Shown: positions 20,145 to 30,121, counted from the stretch's first letter. The stretch: DNA of 64,000 bases from Paenibacillus aceti (GCF_003614185.1 NZ_KZ987724.1:1108159-1172158), one strand, 5' to 3'. The notes: generated by a model from the letters alone, not told the origin. Numbers and translations are program-made.

Positions 20145-21095
20145 ATGATGCAAGCTATGCGAGTTGGAATGATTGGATTAGGCGATATTGCCACGAAGGC
20201 TTATTTGCCGGTAATGGCGGATCGAGAAGATATTGAGCTGGTGCTCTGTACGAGGAATGCAGTGACATTAGAGCAGCTGCAGTCGAAGTACCGGATCGCT
20301 AAGACAACGGAAAGTGTGGAACAATTAATAGCGACCGGAATCAAGGCTGCTTTTATACATTCGTCCACTGAATCGCATGCCCGAATTGCTGAGCAGTTGA
20401 TCACGAACGGGATTCATGTGTTCGTCGATAAACCGATCTCCTATCATTACGAGGAATGCGAGAGAATTGTCGAGTTGGCTAAGCAGAATCACGTGCTGCT
20501 GATGGTTGGCTTCAATCGCCGTTTTGCGCCGAGGATTTCATCTTTGAAGGCGCAAGCGGATGCAAGATTGGTGATTATGCAGAAGAATCGTATTGCTCTG
20601 CCTGATGTGGCGCGGCGCTTTATTTTTGATGATTTTATCCATGTGATTGATACATTACGTTATCTGGCTCCGGGGGAAGTGAAGCGGATTGGCGTGCAGC
20701 CGCATGTTCACGACGGACTGCTGTATCATATTACGCTGCAGCTGGAAGGCGATGGGTTCACCTGCTTCGGGATCATGAACCGGGATTCAGGTGCGAATGA
20801 AGAATTGCTTGAGCTTATGAATCCAGGCAATAAATGGACCGTCGATAGCCTGAATACAGCGATTCATTTGGCTAACGGGGAGGAGAAGCATCTGAAATAT
20901 GGCGATTGGGACCCGGTGCTGTATCGGAGAGGCTTTGCTGATATGACCGAACATTTCTTGAAATGTGTTCGAGGTGAAGAGCAGCCGCTGATTACGAATA
21001 CAGACGCGTTGGAGAGCCACCGGATTTGTGAGCTAGCCGTTCAGGAGGCCGAGAAGCTGGGAGCAGTTGCGCTGAAATCGCAGACGGAAATTTGA
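20145..21095 (+). CDS. Gfo/Idh/MocA-family oxidoreductase
   Basis: 316-residue NAD(P)-dependent oxidoreductase. The N-terminal Rossmann fold has VGMIGLGDIATKAYLPVM (about residues 5-22), and the family signature DKPISYHYEECERIVELA is near residue 92. The C-terminal substrate domain is of the MviM type. Substrates in the family are sugars, inositols or related polyols; none can be named here. Two adjacent ATGs (20145 and 20148) follow AAGGAGGAA. It appears monocistronic, followed by a 400-bp repeat-filled gap. Confidence 0.88.
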   Translation: MMQAMRVGMIGLGDIATKAYLPVMADREDIELVLCTRNAVTLEQLQSKYRIAKTTESVEQLIATGIKAAFIHSSTESHARIAEQLITNGIHVFVDKPISYHYEECERIVELAKQNHVLLMVGFNRRFAPRISSLKAQADARLVIMQKNRIALPDVARRFIFDDFIHVIDTLRYLAPGEVKRIGVQPHVHDGLLYHITLQLEGDGFTCFGIMNRDSGANEELLELMNPGNKWTVDSLNTAIHLANGEEKHLKYGDWDPVLYRRGFADMTEHFLKCVRGEEQPLITNTDALESHRICELAVQEAEKLGAVALKSQTEI

Positions 21096-21156
21096 CGCAT
21101 TTTACTACTTCCATGAAACGAATTAAGCTCCTATCCGTTAATACATGGTAAGACGT

Positions 21157-21342
21157 GTAACGAAACTACGGAGCGCTATTTGCTCCAAAACAAGACTAAT
21201 TCGAATCTAACGAAACACCATAGCGCTATTTGAGCTAAATCTACGTTTTAAGCGGTTATATGGACGCAATAGCGTTACCCAGTTTCGTTACCCTATTTGG
21301 AGCCCCATTTTGGCGCGAATAGCGTTACCACGTTTCGTTAGC
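21157..21342. repeat. Dispersed intergenic repeat, family A (locus 3, four half-units)
   Basis: Two plus-oriented half-units (TAACGAAACTACGGAGCGCT at 21158; TAACGAAACACCATAGCGCT at 21208) face two inverted ones (AATAGCGTTACCCAGTTTCG at 21268; AATAGCGTTACCACGTTTCG at 21318). The inverted arrangement could fold as nested hairpins. The rest of 21096-21513 holds no gene. Confidence 0.75.
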
Positions 21343-21588
21343 GCCCCGCAAGAGTCCATGACAGCTCGTTGCCCAGCTTGGGCTTAGCCAAAGCCTGCAG
21401 ATTTGCAGTTTTCGCAGTATGTGAGCTCAGGCCCACGGGGATTTTGCTATAAATAAATGGAGTACGATACAGGGGAGCGTCAGGCGGAAATCCGCTAATT
21501 TCGCCAGAAGCGTGTGAGGTTAGACGGTGCAGCTAGAAGGGGCACCAGAGTGAGCGAGGGTTCACTAATTAGAAGGGGGATGGATCGT

Positions 21589-22518
21589 ATGTTTGAGCGC
21601 TTGAATGAGCGGTTGACGGCGGTGAAAGAGCAAGGACGAAATATGAGGAAGTGGGAGTCTAGATTGGCCCAGCTGCAGGAAGAGTTGGGGGAGCTGAGGC
21701 ATACAAGGGATCAGGCGCGCAGGAGACTGGCTGCTGAAGAGAAGGATGTCGAACGGTTGAGCGGCGTATCTTTGTCCGGCTTCATATACTCGATCCTTGG
21801 CAAGAAGCTGGAGAAGCTCGACGAGGAGCAGCGCGAGGCCCTAGAGGCCAAGATCAGATACGATCATGCCGAACGGGCCGTGCAAAATGTGCAGGAGCAG
21901 ATCGATCAGTTGGAGTTCAAGCTGAATGAGGTTCGCCGGTGGGAGCTGGATTACAAGCAAATTTTTCAGGAGAAGGAACGTGTCATCCTTGATAGCAACA
22001 AGGAGCTGCGGGACCTCGCTGATCGGCTGGCTGATCTGTCAGTGCAGGGGAGAGAGCTGGAGGAAGCGCTGAACGCGGGAGGAAGGGTGCAGAAGGACTT
22101 AGGCAAGGCGGAAGAGAAGCTGAGCGCGGCCCGGGGCTGGGGGACCTATGATATGCTCGGCGGGGGAATGATATCTACTCATATTAAACATAACTACATC
22201 GACGACGCGATGGATCTGATCTATACCGCCGAGAACAGTATGCAGCGCTTTGAGAAGGAACTGCGTGATGTAGGGGATACCGTATCGACCGATCTGAATA
22301 TGGATGGACTGCTGGTGTTCACGGATTATTTTTTTGATAATTTTATTACCGATTGGTTCGTTCAGGGACGGATTAATGAGATGATGGAGCAAGTTTCCTC
22401 CAGGAGGGCCACAGTCGATCAAATCATAGATCGCCTGGCTGCTTCCAATCGTCAGGTGAAGCAAGAGTACGGCTCACTGCATCGGCAATATGTGCAGATG
22501 GTTGAGACCTATCGCTAG
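21589..22518 (+). CDS. Coiled-coil protein of unknown function
   Basis: 309 residues from ATG 21589, chosen because AGAAGGGGG lies 9 bp upstream; in-frame ATGs at 21580 and 21514 are less well placed. Not recognised as a named family. The sequence is dominated by charged heptad-like stretches (QLQEELGELRHTRDQARRRL; QLEFKLNEVRRW; LRDLADRLADL), with a less charged centre (WGTYDMLGGGMISTHIKHNY). No signal peptide or membrane segment, so cytoplasmic. The ends are helical. It is followed 170 bp later by a histidine kinase gene, without clear linkage. Confidence 0.75.
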   Translation: MFERLNERLTAVKEQGRNMRKWESRLAQLQEELGELRHTRDQARRRLAAEEKDVERLSGVSLSGFIYSILGKKLEKLDEEQREALEAKIRYDHAERAVQNVQEQIDQLEFKLNEVRRWELDYKQIFQEKERVILDSNKELRDLADRLADLSVQGRELEEALNAGGRVQKDLGKAEEKLSAARGWGTYDMLGGGMISTHIKHNYIDDAMDLIYTAENSMQRFEKELRDVGDTVSTDLNMDGLLVFTDYFFDNFITDWFVQGRINEMMEQVSSRRATVDQIIDRLAASNRQVKQEYGSLHRQYVQMVETYR

Positions 22519-22689
22519 ATCAGCATTCGTTTAATAGAAGGAGAGACTGTGGAACGTAGGATGGATACGTCAGCAGTCTCTTTTTGTCATGCGCAGAAAA
22601 GTTTTCACAAAAAATCAGTTTGCCCGATTTCAAAGACCAATGTTACACTGAAACGCGGACAGTATATCAATGAACAGGAGTGTTCTGTC

Positions 22690-24537
22690 GTGTCAAAGAT
22701 TCGCAGATTCTACCTCAATCATGTAAAGCGGAAAATGTTCAACAAGATTATCCTATTGTATTCAGCGGTCATGATGATGCTATTCGCGACAGCCGCGGTG
22801 ATGGTGTACCAGTATCAGGTGCAGCGGACGATCCGCGAGGAGACGGATGCTAATATGAAGACAGCCCAGGTGCTGAGCATATACCTCAATCGGCAGTATG
22901 AGAATATTCAGAATACGATTCAGCAGATTTACGGAGACGCTACATTGAGCGATGATCTGGTCTATTTTCTGAATAATCCCTATGAGAACTATCTGGGCCA
23001 TCGTCTCAATCAGTTTGCAGAGACCAATGAACAGAGACTGCGTTCCTACAGTACGTTGGTCAAGAATTATATGGAGCTGGAGCCGGGAGCGAAGCGAGTC
23101 TCTATCTACAGCTATCCGCGCAAATTCGGCATGAATTTCGAGAGAGAGCAGCAACAGCTTCAATATGAAAGCGGTTCCGGTGAGTCGTGGAATAATTGGC
23201 TTATGATGCGGCGCGCTTATACCTGGGATACGGTGAGTCATGGTCCGAACTCCAATATATCTACCAAAGGTGCCTCCACTTCGATGTATTCGTATTCTCG
23301 CGAGCTTCAGGACCCTTGGACCTTGGATCGAATCGGTATGCTAATCGTTGATTTTGACAGCAAGCAGCTTACGAACTGGTTGGATAGCCGGGTCCCTGCG
23401 ACCCATGGACAGATGCTGGTGATGACCTCTATGGGCAAGGTGCTGTATGATTCCACAGGGGAATATGTGGGCCAGATCTATCCGTATCGCTATGAGATCA
23501 ATTCGACCGACAAATGGGTCAGCCTGGATGAACCCTCCAAGATCAACATTCTGGATACCGGGAATGCGGGACTCTCGGTGGTTGGAATCGTTTCCAAATC
23601 GACGATAGAAGCGAGTACAGGCAGCTTGAAGACGACTTTAATTCTGGTTACTTTATTGTTCTTCATCGCCAGCTTCGTGTTGACTGCTACGGTGATGAGG
23701 AGGTACTCCAAGAAGATCCGCCGGATTATCGTGTCGATGAGCCGCATCGGTGAAGGGGATTTATCTACACGGATTCAGATGCCGGGAGAGGATGAACTGA
23801 AGCAGATTTCACAAAGATTCAATGATATGTGCGAACGGCTGGAGCAATATATTGATAAAATGTATACCTCTGAAATTAAACAGAAGCATGCTGAGCTGGT
23901 TGCGCTGCAATCTCAGATTAATCCGCATTTTCTATATAACACGCTGGAATCGATTCGTATGAAGGCCTATTCAGAGGGCGCGAGAGATGTAGGCAAGATG
24001 GTCTACAGCCTGTCTGTGATGTTCAAGAATATGGTGAAAAAAGATACGGTCGTCACGATCAAGGAAGAGATCGAGATGTGCTCTATTTATCTGGATCTGC
24101 TGCAAATCCGCTATGAGGGCCGGCTTGAGGTTGAGACTTATATAGAGCCATGTGTCAGTGGCTGCAGCATTATTAAATTGCTGATTCAGCCGATTGTAGA
24201 GAATTATATCGTGCACGGATTCCGTTCTCTTGATGATGATAATCGGGTGAGCATCCATGCGGTCCGGGATGGGGGTAGAGTCATCATTACCGTGAAAGAT
24301 AATGGAACAGGAATTGCGCCGGAGAGATTAAAGGAGATCCATCAAATGCTGTCCGGGTCTTCCCATCTATCCTCCAACTTGATGGAGAAGAGCACGCCAT
24401 CGATCGGACTGATAAATGTACATGATAGAATTCGGATGAACTATGGAGAGGACTACGGCATCGCCGTATTCAGTGAACCCGGGGAAGGTGCGGAGATTCG
24501 AGTAGAAATACCTATGCTGAAAGAGGGGATACTGTGA
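22690..24537 (+). CDS. Sensor histidine kinase, YesM type
   Basis: Membrane sensor kinase, 615 residues from GTG 22690. AGGAG lies 9 bp upstream, and an in-frame ATG at 22549 would add an unlikely lead. Order: TM1 (IILLYSAVMMMLFATAAVMV), a ~270-residue extracellular sensor, TM2 (TTLILVTLLFFIASFVLTAT), HAMP (RIGEGDLSTRI), His_kinase with QSQINPHFLYNTLESI carrying the phospho-acceptor His, and HATPase_c (QPIVENYIVHGF, VKDNGTGI, GIGLINV-like SIGLINVHDR). It overlaps the response-regulator start (TGATG), so the two are translationally coupled. The neighbouring ABC importer and GH85 enzyme suggest it senses a glycan-derived oligosaccharide. Confidence 0.93.
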   Translation: MSKIRRFYLNHVKRKMFNKIILLYSAVMMMLFATAAVMVYQYQVQRTIREETDANMKTAQVLSIYLNRQYENIQNTIQQIYGDATLSDDLVYFLNNPYENYLGHRLNQFAETNEQRLRSYSTLVKNYMELEPGAKRVSIYSYPRKFGMNFEREQQQLQYESGSGESWNNWLMMRRAYTWDTVSHGPNSNISTKGASTSMYSYSRELQDPWTLDRIGMLIVDFDSKQLTNWLDSRVPATHGQMLVMTSMGKVLYDSTGEYVGQIYPYRYEINSTDKWVSLDEPSKINILDTGNAGLSVVGIVSKSTIEASTGSLKTTLILVTLLFFIASFVLTATVMRRYSKKIRRIIVSMSRIGEGDLSTRIQMPGEDELKQISQRFNDMCERLEQYIDKMYTSEIKQKHAELVALQSQINPHFLYNTLESIRMKAYSEGARDVGKMVYSLSVMFKNMVKKDTVVTIKEEIEMCSIYLDLLQIRYEGRLEVETYIEPCVSGCSIIKLLIQPIVENYIVHGFRSLDDDNRVSIHAVRDGGRVIITVKDNGTGIAPERLKEIHQMLSGSSHLSSNLMEKSTPSIGLINVHDRIRMNYGEDYGIAVFSEPGEGAEIRVEIPMLKEGIL

Positions 24538-26087
24538 TGAAAAAGGTATTTTTTGTGGATGATGAACCGTTGATCGCTCAAGGCTTGAGCTCGATTACGG
24601 ATTGGCATAATTATGGCATTGAGATCGCTGGTTCTGCGAATGATGGAGAGACGGCGCTGCAGCGGATTAAGGAGGAGCCCGTCGATTTATTAATTACGGA
24701 TATCATGATGCCGCGCATGAATGGCTTGGAGCTGATCCGCAGAGTGAAGCAGATCCATCCGCGGACTCGCTTCATTGTACTAAGCGGCTACGAGGAATTT
24801 GAATATGTGAAGGTGGGCATCACGCTCGGAATTGAAAATTACATATTGAAGCCGATTAATATCGATGAATTGGAATCGACGATCAGGCATATCCGTGGCG
24901 ATTGGGAGCGCGAAGAGCTCAATATGTTCCGCTATGAGGAAGATTGGAGGGTGCTGCGCAGCAATATTCTGCAGCGCTGGGTGCTGGGCGAGATCGAGGG
25001 CCAGGAATTCAAGCATCGCGCCGAGCTGCTTGGCATTCCGCTTAACTATAAATATGTACAGGCGCTGGTGTACCGGATTATCTCCCAGGAGAAGCCGATC
25101 TCACGGCTGTACCGGCTGCATGGGCTGAGCGAGGAATGTGGCGTCATCGCGCGGGAGGCTATTAGTGCAGAGGATGAGGTGATCTGCTTCCCGGATGCGG
25201 ATGAAGATCTGGTGATGCTCTATGTATCGAATGATCCCGAGCATGAGCAGCATGTGCTGGAGAATGTACCGGCTACCGCCAAGCGAATCTCTGAGCTGAC
25301 GGGATTGTCGGTGTGGGCCGTCAGCAGCGCCTTAAGCAGTGATTTTCAGGGAGTTCAGGATAGCTATAAGCAAGCGAAACAGATGTTCCAGCGCTATCTC
25401 GTATCAGGAGAAGACAAGATTATCTATATGAGCCCCTCCTTCATAGAAGCGGAGGAACGGCGTCCGGTCGTCTGGGATCAAGAGGAATATATCAAGCTAT
25501 TAATTGAAGGTAAGCCGGAGCCGGTGGTGGAATTCATCGAGTCTGTATTGCCGGGCGCCTTCCAGAGCAGCGTCATCCAGCGAAGTGATTGCCTTAATAT
25601 GGCGATCCAGCTGATGTTAAGCGCCAAGGATATGGAGGATCGCCCCGATTACAGCGAGGTGTTCGCCGCGCTTGCCCGAATAAATACCTTGCATGGGTTA
25701 ATCCAGCATGTCATCTCGGTCGTTCAACGCAGTCTGGCGAATAGAGAGAACGTGCAGCAAGAGTATAGCGGGCATGTGGCTATTCTGATCGATCAGGTGA
25801 AGGAGCATTACGCGGAGGAATTATCGCTGAAGACCTTGAGCCAGAAGCTCGATATGCATCCGAACTATCTGGGCCAGCTATTCCAGCAGGAGGTTGGCTT
25901 AAGCTTCTCGGATTATGTGAACCAATACCGGATAGAGAAAGCGACGCAATTATTAATCCATACCGATCAGAAAACGGCAGAGATCGCCGCCAGTGTAGGC
26001 TATATCGACACTTCGTATTTCTATCGCCAGTTCAAGAAGTATGCAGGGGTGTCTCCCACAGAATTAAGGCATATGTATACGAAATAA
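24537..26087 (+). CDS. AraC-type response regulator, YesN type
   Basis: 516-residue DNA-binding response regulator. The N-terminal receiver (1-120) has FFVDDEPL acidic residues, phospho-acceptor Asp in LLITDIMMPRMNG, the conserved Ser in VLSGYEEFEY and Lys in YILKPI. The middle linker domain (about 130-400) is variable. The C-terminal AraC HTH pair is at about 415-515 (LSLKTLSQKLDMHPNYLGQL; TAEIAASVGYIDTSYFYRQF). ATG 24537 shares a base with the kinase stop. It most probably activates the downstream importer and GH85 genes. Confidence 0.93.
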   Translation: MKKVFFVDDEPLIAQGLSSITDWHNYGIEIAGSANDGETALQRIKEEPVDLLITDIMMPRMNGLELIRRVKQIHPRTRFIVLSGYEEFEYVKVGITLGIENYILKPINIDELESTIRHIRGDWEREELNMFRYEEDWRVLRSNILQRWVLGEIEGQEFKHRAELLGIPLNYKYVQALVYRIISQEKPISRLYRLHGLSEECGVIAREAISAEDEVICFPDADEDLVMLYVSNDPEHEQHVLENVPATAKRISELTGLSVWAVSSALSSDFQGVQDSYKQAKQMFQRYLVSGEDKIIYMSPSFIEAEERRPVVWDQEEYIKLLIEGKPEPVVEFIESVLPGAFQSSVIQRSDCLNMAIQLMLSAKDMEDRPDYSEVFAALARINTLHGLIQHVISVVQRSLANRENVQQEYSGHVAILIDQVKEHYAEELSLKTLSQKLDMHPNYLGQLFQQEVGLSFSDYVNQYRIEKATQLLIHTDQKTAEIAASVGYIDTSYFYRQFKKYAGVSPTELRHMYTK

Positions 26088-26092
26088 GCAAA

Positions 26093-26128
26093 TAAAGGCC
26101 GTCCGTATTAGCGGGTGGCCTTTCCTTT
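26093..26128 (+). terminator. Terminator after the two-component genes
   Basis: AAAGGCCGTCCG pairs with CGGGTGGCCTTT around a short loop, followed by CCTTTAT. It separates the regulator operon from the importer operon. Confidence 0.65.
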
Positions 26129-26130
26129 AT

Positions 26131-26304
26131 AGGTTATTCAAAAAACTTTTGATCACGAAGAAAACACAAGAAGCCGTCTCGACTTCGAATCTTGAATTCA
26201 CCCGGGTCTTCCGGTGCTAACGTACCCATTTTCGCTCCGCTCCTCCTACCCTAGCTTCATCCAAGCTTCCAGGTGCTGAAAACTGTACTTTTTGAACTCC
26301 TATC
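26131..26304. repeat. Candidate dispersed element between regulator and importer genes
   Basis: Begins GGTTATTCAAAAAACTTTTG and ends CTGTACTTTTTGAACTCC, so its ends are roughly complementary (TTCAAAAA / TTTTTGAA). The interior is C-rich (CACCCGGGTCTTCCGGTGC; CGCTCCGCTCCTCCTACCC). A related end piece, AGTTCAAAAGTGAACTTTTT, recurs at 28431. That such elements are common in Paenibacillus is recollection, not shown here. The rest of the 390-bp gap to 26480 presumably holds the importer promoter. Confidence 0.35.
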
Positions 26305-26479
26305 TTTAGTTTGTCTACATATCTTTAATTTGTACATAAGATTCGAGCATTTTTCAACTTGTGACAGATAACGCTTTCTTGGGAAAATAGAGATAGTTAA
26401 AGGGCAATATTCTATATTCCATCCAAATCGGGCTTTTCAGGCACCAAGAGGATGACAGCAGTAAAGGGGGGAGAGAATC

Positions 26480-27409
26480 ATGTCAGCATTTTTTAAGAAA
26501 GTAATTAGAAACCGGGCGTTGCTGGTCATGATTTTGCCAGGGACAATCTGGTTCTTAATTTTTGCCTACTTGCCGATGTTCGGGACCGTTCTAGCATTCA
26601 AGGACTTCCGCATCAGCCGCGACGGCTTCTTCGCCAGCGTGATCAATAGCGAGTGGGTCGGATTCAAAAACTTCGAGTATTTATTCTCAACGAATGACGC
26701 TTATATCATTACGAGGAACACGATTCTGTACAACCTGTTCTTCATATTCCTGGGGCTTATTATCGCTGTAACCTTCGCGATTATGCTAAGCGAGCTGGTG
26801 AACAAGAAGATGGCGAAGGTGTATCAGACAGGGATGTTCCTGCCGCACTTTCTTTCCTGGGTTATTATCAGTTATTTCGCCTTTACCTTCCTGAGCATGG
26901 ACAAGGGAACACTGAACCAAATTATTACCTTCTTCGGTGGAGACAAGATCAGCTGGTATTCCGAACCGAAATATTGGCCGTTCATTCTTGTACTTGTAGG
27001 GATCTGGAAAGGGGTTGGCTATAACAGCGTTGTCTATCTGGCTTCTCTGACCGGGATTGATAAATCCTACTATGAAGCCGCGGTAATTGATGGGGCGACG
27101 AAGTGGAAGCAAATTCGTTATATTACGATACCTCTGCTTAAACCGTTAATGATTATTTTGACGATCCTGGCAATCGGCGGTATTTTCCGTTCAGACTTCG
27201 GTCTATTCTATCAATTGCCTAAGGATTCGGGCGCACTGTATCCAGTGACCAACGTTATCGATACCTTCGTATATCGCGGATTGATCAATATGGGCGATAT
27301 CGGGATGAGTACAGCAGCTGGTCTGTATCAATCACTCGTTGGCTTAGTGCTGATCTTGCTCGCGAACTACATCGTCAGAAAAATCGAAAGAGATCATGCG
27401 ATCTTCTAA
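26480..27409 (+). CDS. Sugar ABC importer permease, LplB type
   Basis: 309-residue inner-membrane permease of a carbohydrate uptake (CUT1-like) ABC importer. Six hydrophobic segments are visible, beginning with LLVMILPGTIWFLIFAYLPM. The cytoplasmic EAA loop is YYEAAVIDGATKWKQIRYIT...LLKP. It forms a heterodimer with the next permease, and the ATPase is not encoded here. Such importers usually borrow a shared MsmX-type ATPase. ATG 26480 follows AAAGGGGGGAG. 18 bp separate it from the next gene. Confidence 0.93.
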   Translation: MSAFFKKVIRNRALLVMILPGTIWFLIFAYLPMFGTVLAFKDFRISRDGFFASVINSEWVGFKNFEYLFSTNDAYIITRNTILYNLFFIFLGLIIAVTFAIMLSELVNKKMAKVYQTGMFLPHFLSWVIISYFAFTFLSMDKGTLNQIITFFGGDKISWYSEPKYWPFILVLVGIWKGVGYNSVVYLASLTGIDKSYYEAAVIDGATKWKQIRYITIPLLKPLMIILTILAIGGIFRSDFGLFYQLPKDSGALYPVTNVIDTFVYRGLINMGDIGMSTAAGLYQSLVGLVLILLANYIVRKIERDHAIF

Positions 27410-27427
27410 TTTAACGGAGGTGCTATT

Positions 27428-28384
27428 ATGCCACAAGCTACGACTCAGCCCGCCGAACAATTAGGAGCGGGGAGAAAAAAGAAGAAGCGCGATTATAACG
27501 CCATATCGCCTTTCTGGAACGCAGTATTTAATGTCCTTATCGGTTTGTTTACATTCTCTTGCGTCTTTCCGTTCATCTTCGTTATCATCATATCGCTGAC
27601 GGATGAACAGACACTGGCGCTTAATGGATTTAGCATGTTTCCAAGTAAAATAAGCACACAGGCTTACGAGTATATTTTCAAATCAGGTGGCGAACTGCTT
27701 AGCTCCTTCGGGGTAACGCTGCTCGTCACGGTGCTGGGTACCGTGCTCAGCTTGACGCTCGTAACGACCTACGCTTATGCGCTATCGAGAAGAAGCTTTG
27801 AATTCCGTGGATTTTTCAGCTTCCTGGCCTTCTTCACGATGCTGTTCTCCGGTGGTATGGTTCCGGGTTACATCGTGATGACCCAGTTCCTGCACCTGCA
27901 GAACACCATCTGGTCGCTGATCTTCCCATTGTCGATGAATGCCTTCTTCATCATCGTGATGCGGACGTTCTTCCAGACGACCATTCCGGAGGAAATTATT
28001 GAATCCGCGAAAATCGACGGGGCCGGCGAGTTCCTGACCTTTGCCAGAATCGTATTACCGGTATCTCTGCCAGGGATCGCCACGATCGGGCTGTTCAGCT
28101 CGCTCGGCTATTGGAATGACTGGTTCAACGCGCTATTGTACTACAATAGTCCGAAGGTTACTCCGCCGATGCAATTCTTGTTGATGAAAATTGAGAAGAA
28201 CATGGACTTCTTGATTCAAAATGCACAAAACATCGGTTCTGCGGTTGATTTTGCCGCGACGATACCTCAAGAGACGGTACGGATGGCGATGGTTGTACTT
28301 GCAACCACTCCGATCGTTCTGGCTTATCCGTTCTTCCAACGGTATTTCGTCCAAGGCTTGACCGTAGGTTCTGTTAAAGGCTAA
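27428..28384 (+). CDS. Sugar ABC importer permease, YtcP type
   Basis: 318-residue partner permease. The N-terminus has a cytoplasmic KKKKRDYN stretch. The first segment is VFNVLIGLFTFSCVFPFIFV, five further segments follow, and the EAA loop is IIESAKIDGAGEFLTFARIVLP. The C-terminus is FFQRYFVQGLTVGSVKG, the typical ending of this family. GGAGG lies upstream of ATG 27428. Expected partner: the binding lipoprotein at 28591. Confidence 0.93.
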   Translation: MPQATTQPAEQLGAGRKKKKRDYNAISPFWNAVFNVLIGLFTFSCVFPFIFVIIISLTDEQTLALNGFSMFPSKISTQAYEYIFKSGGELLSSFGVTLLVTVLGTVLSLTLVTTYAYALSRRSFEFRGFFSFLAFFTMLFSGGMVPGYIVMTQFLHLQNTIWSLIFPLSMNAFFIIVMRTFFQTTIPEEIIESAKIDGAGEFLTFARIVLPVSLPGIATIGLFSSLGYWNDWFNALLYYNSPKVTPPMQFLLMKIEKNMDFLIQNAQNIGSAVDFAATIPQETVRMAMVVLATTPIVLAYPFFQRYFVQGLTVGSVKG

Positions 28385-28503
28385 GATGAGGATTTGTTTG
28401 CATGATCTGATGTTCTAACATCCATTACAATCAAGTTCAAAAGTGAACTTTTTGAACTACTTCTATGGTTGCTACCGCACTAACAAGATAGAAGGATTAA
28501 TCA

Positions 28504-28521
28504 GCCGGACATAAGTCCGGC
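28504..28521 (+). promoter_or_regulatory. Stable hairpin between permease and binding-protein genes
   Basis: GCCGGAC-ATAA-GTCCGGC with no U-run, so not a terminator. It may be an mRNA processing or 5' stabilising element that lets the binding protein be made in excess over the permeases, as in other importer operons (inference). A second hairpin, AGTTCAAAAGTGAACTTTTTG, lies at 28431. Confidence 0.45.
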
Positions 28522-28590
28522 CGGTTATCCCGCGAATTGTTAAGCGGTTTCAATAAATGCAACATAAAATTTAGATCAGGGGGAAAGAAA

Positions 28591-30108
28591 ATGACCAAGA
28601 AGAAGTTATCATTGTTGTCGCTTGCGCTGGTTATGATGCTGTCTGTAGTGCTTGCCGGTTGCGGAGACAAGAAGGAGAACAACGCATCATCCGGCAAAGA
28701 GCAGAATGCTGTCCAAAACGATGGCACGATCGATGTTTCCAAGCTGGACCCAGTAACCTTGAAACTGTATTTGATCGGACCGAACCAAAAGGATTTGCCT
28801 AAGGTGCAGGAAGAGATCAATAAATATGTAACTGAGAAAATCAACGCTAAAGACGATATTACAATGATCGACTGGGGCGATTATAGCCAGCGGATACAGG
28901 TCATCACCAGCTCCGGTGACGATTATGACATCGCATTTACAAGCTCCTGGGCTTTTGACTACCTGCCTAACGCAGCCAAAGGCGCATTCATGCCATTGAA
29001 TGATCTGCTTGATCAATATGGCAAAGGAATTAAAGAAGTCCTCGACCCTCGCTTCCTTGAAGGTACGAAGGTGAATGGCGTTAACTATGGTATTCCTGCC
29101 AACAAAGAATTGGCGCAACAATACGTATGGCGCTTCAACAAGAAATATGTTGATAAATACAATCTCGACATTTCGAACGTAACGACACTTAAGGATCTTG
29201 AGCCACTGCTGAAGACGATCAAGGAGAACGAGTCTTCTGACATCACTCCATTGGCTGTTCCTAAGAGCTTTAAGCCATATTTGCCAGTAGACTTCTTGCT
29301 CGGCGACGAAATTCCGATCGGTATGTATCTGGATACGGATGATTTCAAATTTATCAATCTGTTGGAAACACCAGAATTGAAAGATGCTTTGGGTACAATT
29401 CGCAGTTATTATAAAGCGGGTTATTTGCGTGAAGATGTTGCAACTCTCGATGGTATCGACAACATGAAGACCGGCAAATGGCTGGTTGACCGTGAAATTA
29501 CGCAACCATATGCAGAGCTTGGCTGGTCCAGAAGCGCAGGATACGACATCATTACTAGACCGATGCATGATCCAGTAATCTATACTAGCTCCGCTGCAGG
29601 CTCCATGCTCGCGATCTCTTCTTACTCGAAGAACCCTGAGCGTGCGATGATGTTCCTGAACCTGCTGAACACCGATGTTTATCTGCGTAACCTGATTCAA
29701 TATGGTATGGAAGACGTTCACTACAAGAAGTTGGAAGAGCCGTACATCGAAGACCTTCCAGCTATGCAAGATAGCTATGCAATGCCAGGCTTCGCCCTTG
29801 GTAATATGTTCCTGACTTATCTGCATGATGGCGAACCGAAGGATAAATGGGACGCATTCGAGAAGTTCAACTCCTCGGCGACTGTAGCTCCAACCTTCGG
29901 CTTCAACTTCGATACAGCGCCCGTTAAGACAGAAGTGGCTTCGGTAACGAACGTAGCTAAGGAATTTATTCCTTCGTTGTACACGGGTTCCGTGGATCCG
30001 GACGAGTACTTGCCTAAGGCGATCCAGAAGTTCAAGGATGCGGGGATCGACAAGGTTATCGCTGAAGCTCAAAAACAATTTGATGCTTGGAAAGCAGAGC
30101 AAAAATAA
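28591..30108 (+). CDS. Sugar-binding lipoprotein, LplA/YtcQ type
   Basis: 505-residue extracellular solute-binding protein delivering ligand to the two upstream permeases. Start ATG 28591 is set by AGGGGG 5-10 bp upstream and by the signal sequence MTKKKLSLLSLALVMM with lipobox LAGC. Mature body from CGDKKENN, with YLIGPNQKDLPKVQEEINKY characteristic of the YtcQ group. DUF3502-like C-terminal region. Large ligands (oligosaccharides) are usual for this group. With GH85 next door, N-glycan fragments are the best guess. Confidence 0.92.
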   Translation: MTKKKLSLLSLALVMMLSVVLAGCGDKKENNASSGKEQNAVQNDGTIDVSKLDPVTLKLYLIGPNQKDLPKVQEEINKYVTEKINAKDDITMIDWGDYSQRIQVITSSGDDYDIAFTSSWAFDYLPNAAKGAFMPLNDLLDQYGKGIKEVLDPRFLEGTKVNGVNYGIPANKELAQQYVWRFNKKYVDKYNLDISNVTTLKDLEPLLKTIKENESSDITPLAVPKSFKPYLPVDFLLGDEIPIGMYLDTDDFKFINLLETPELKDALGTIRSYYKAGYLREDVATLDGIDNMKTGKWLVDREITQPYAELGWSRSAGYDIITRPMHDPVIYTSSAAGSMLAISSYSKNPERAMMFLNLLNTDVYLRNLIQYGMEDVHYKKLEEPYIEDLPAMQDSYAMPGFALGNMFLTYLHDGEPKDKWDAFEKFNSSATVAPTFGFNFDTAPVKTEVASVTNVAKEFIPSLYTGSVDPDEYLPKAIQKFKDAGIDKVIAEAQKQFDAWKAEQK

Positions 30109-30121
30109 TCCATTCATTAAG

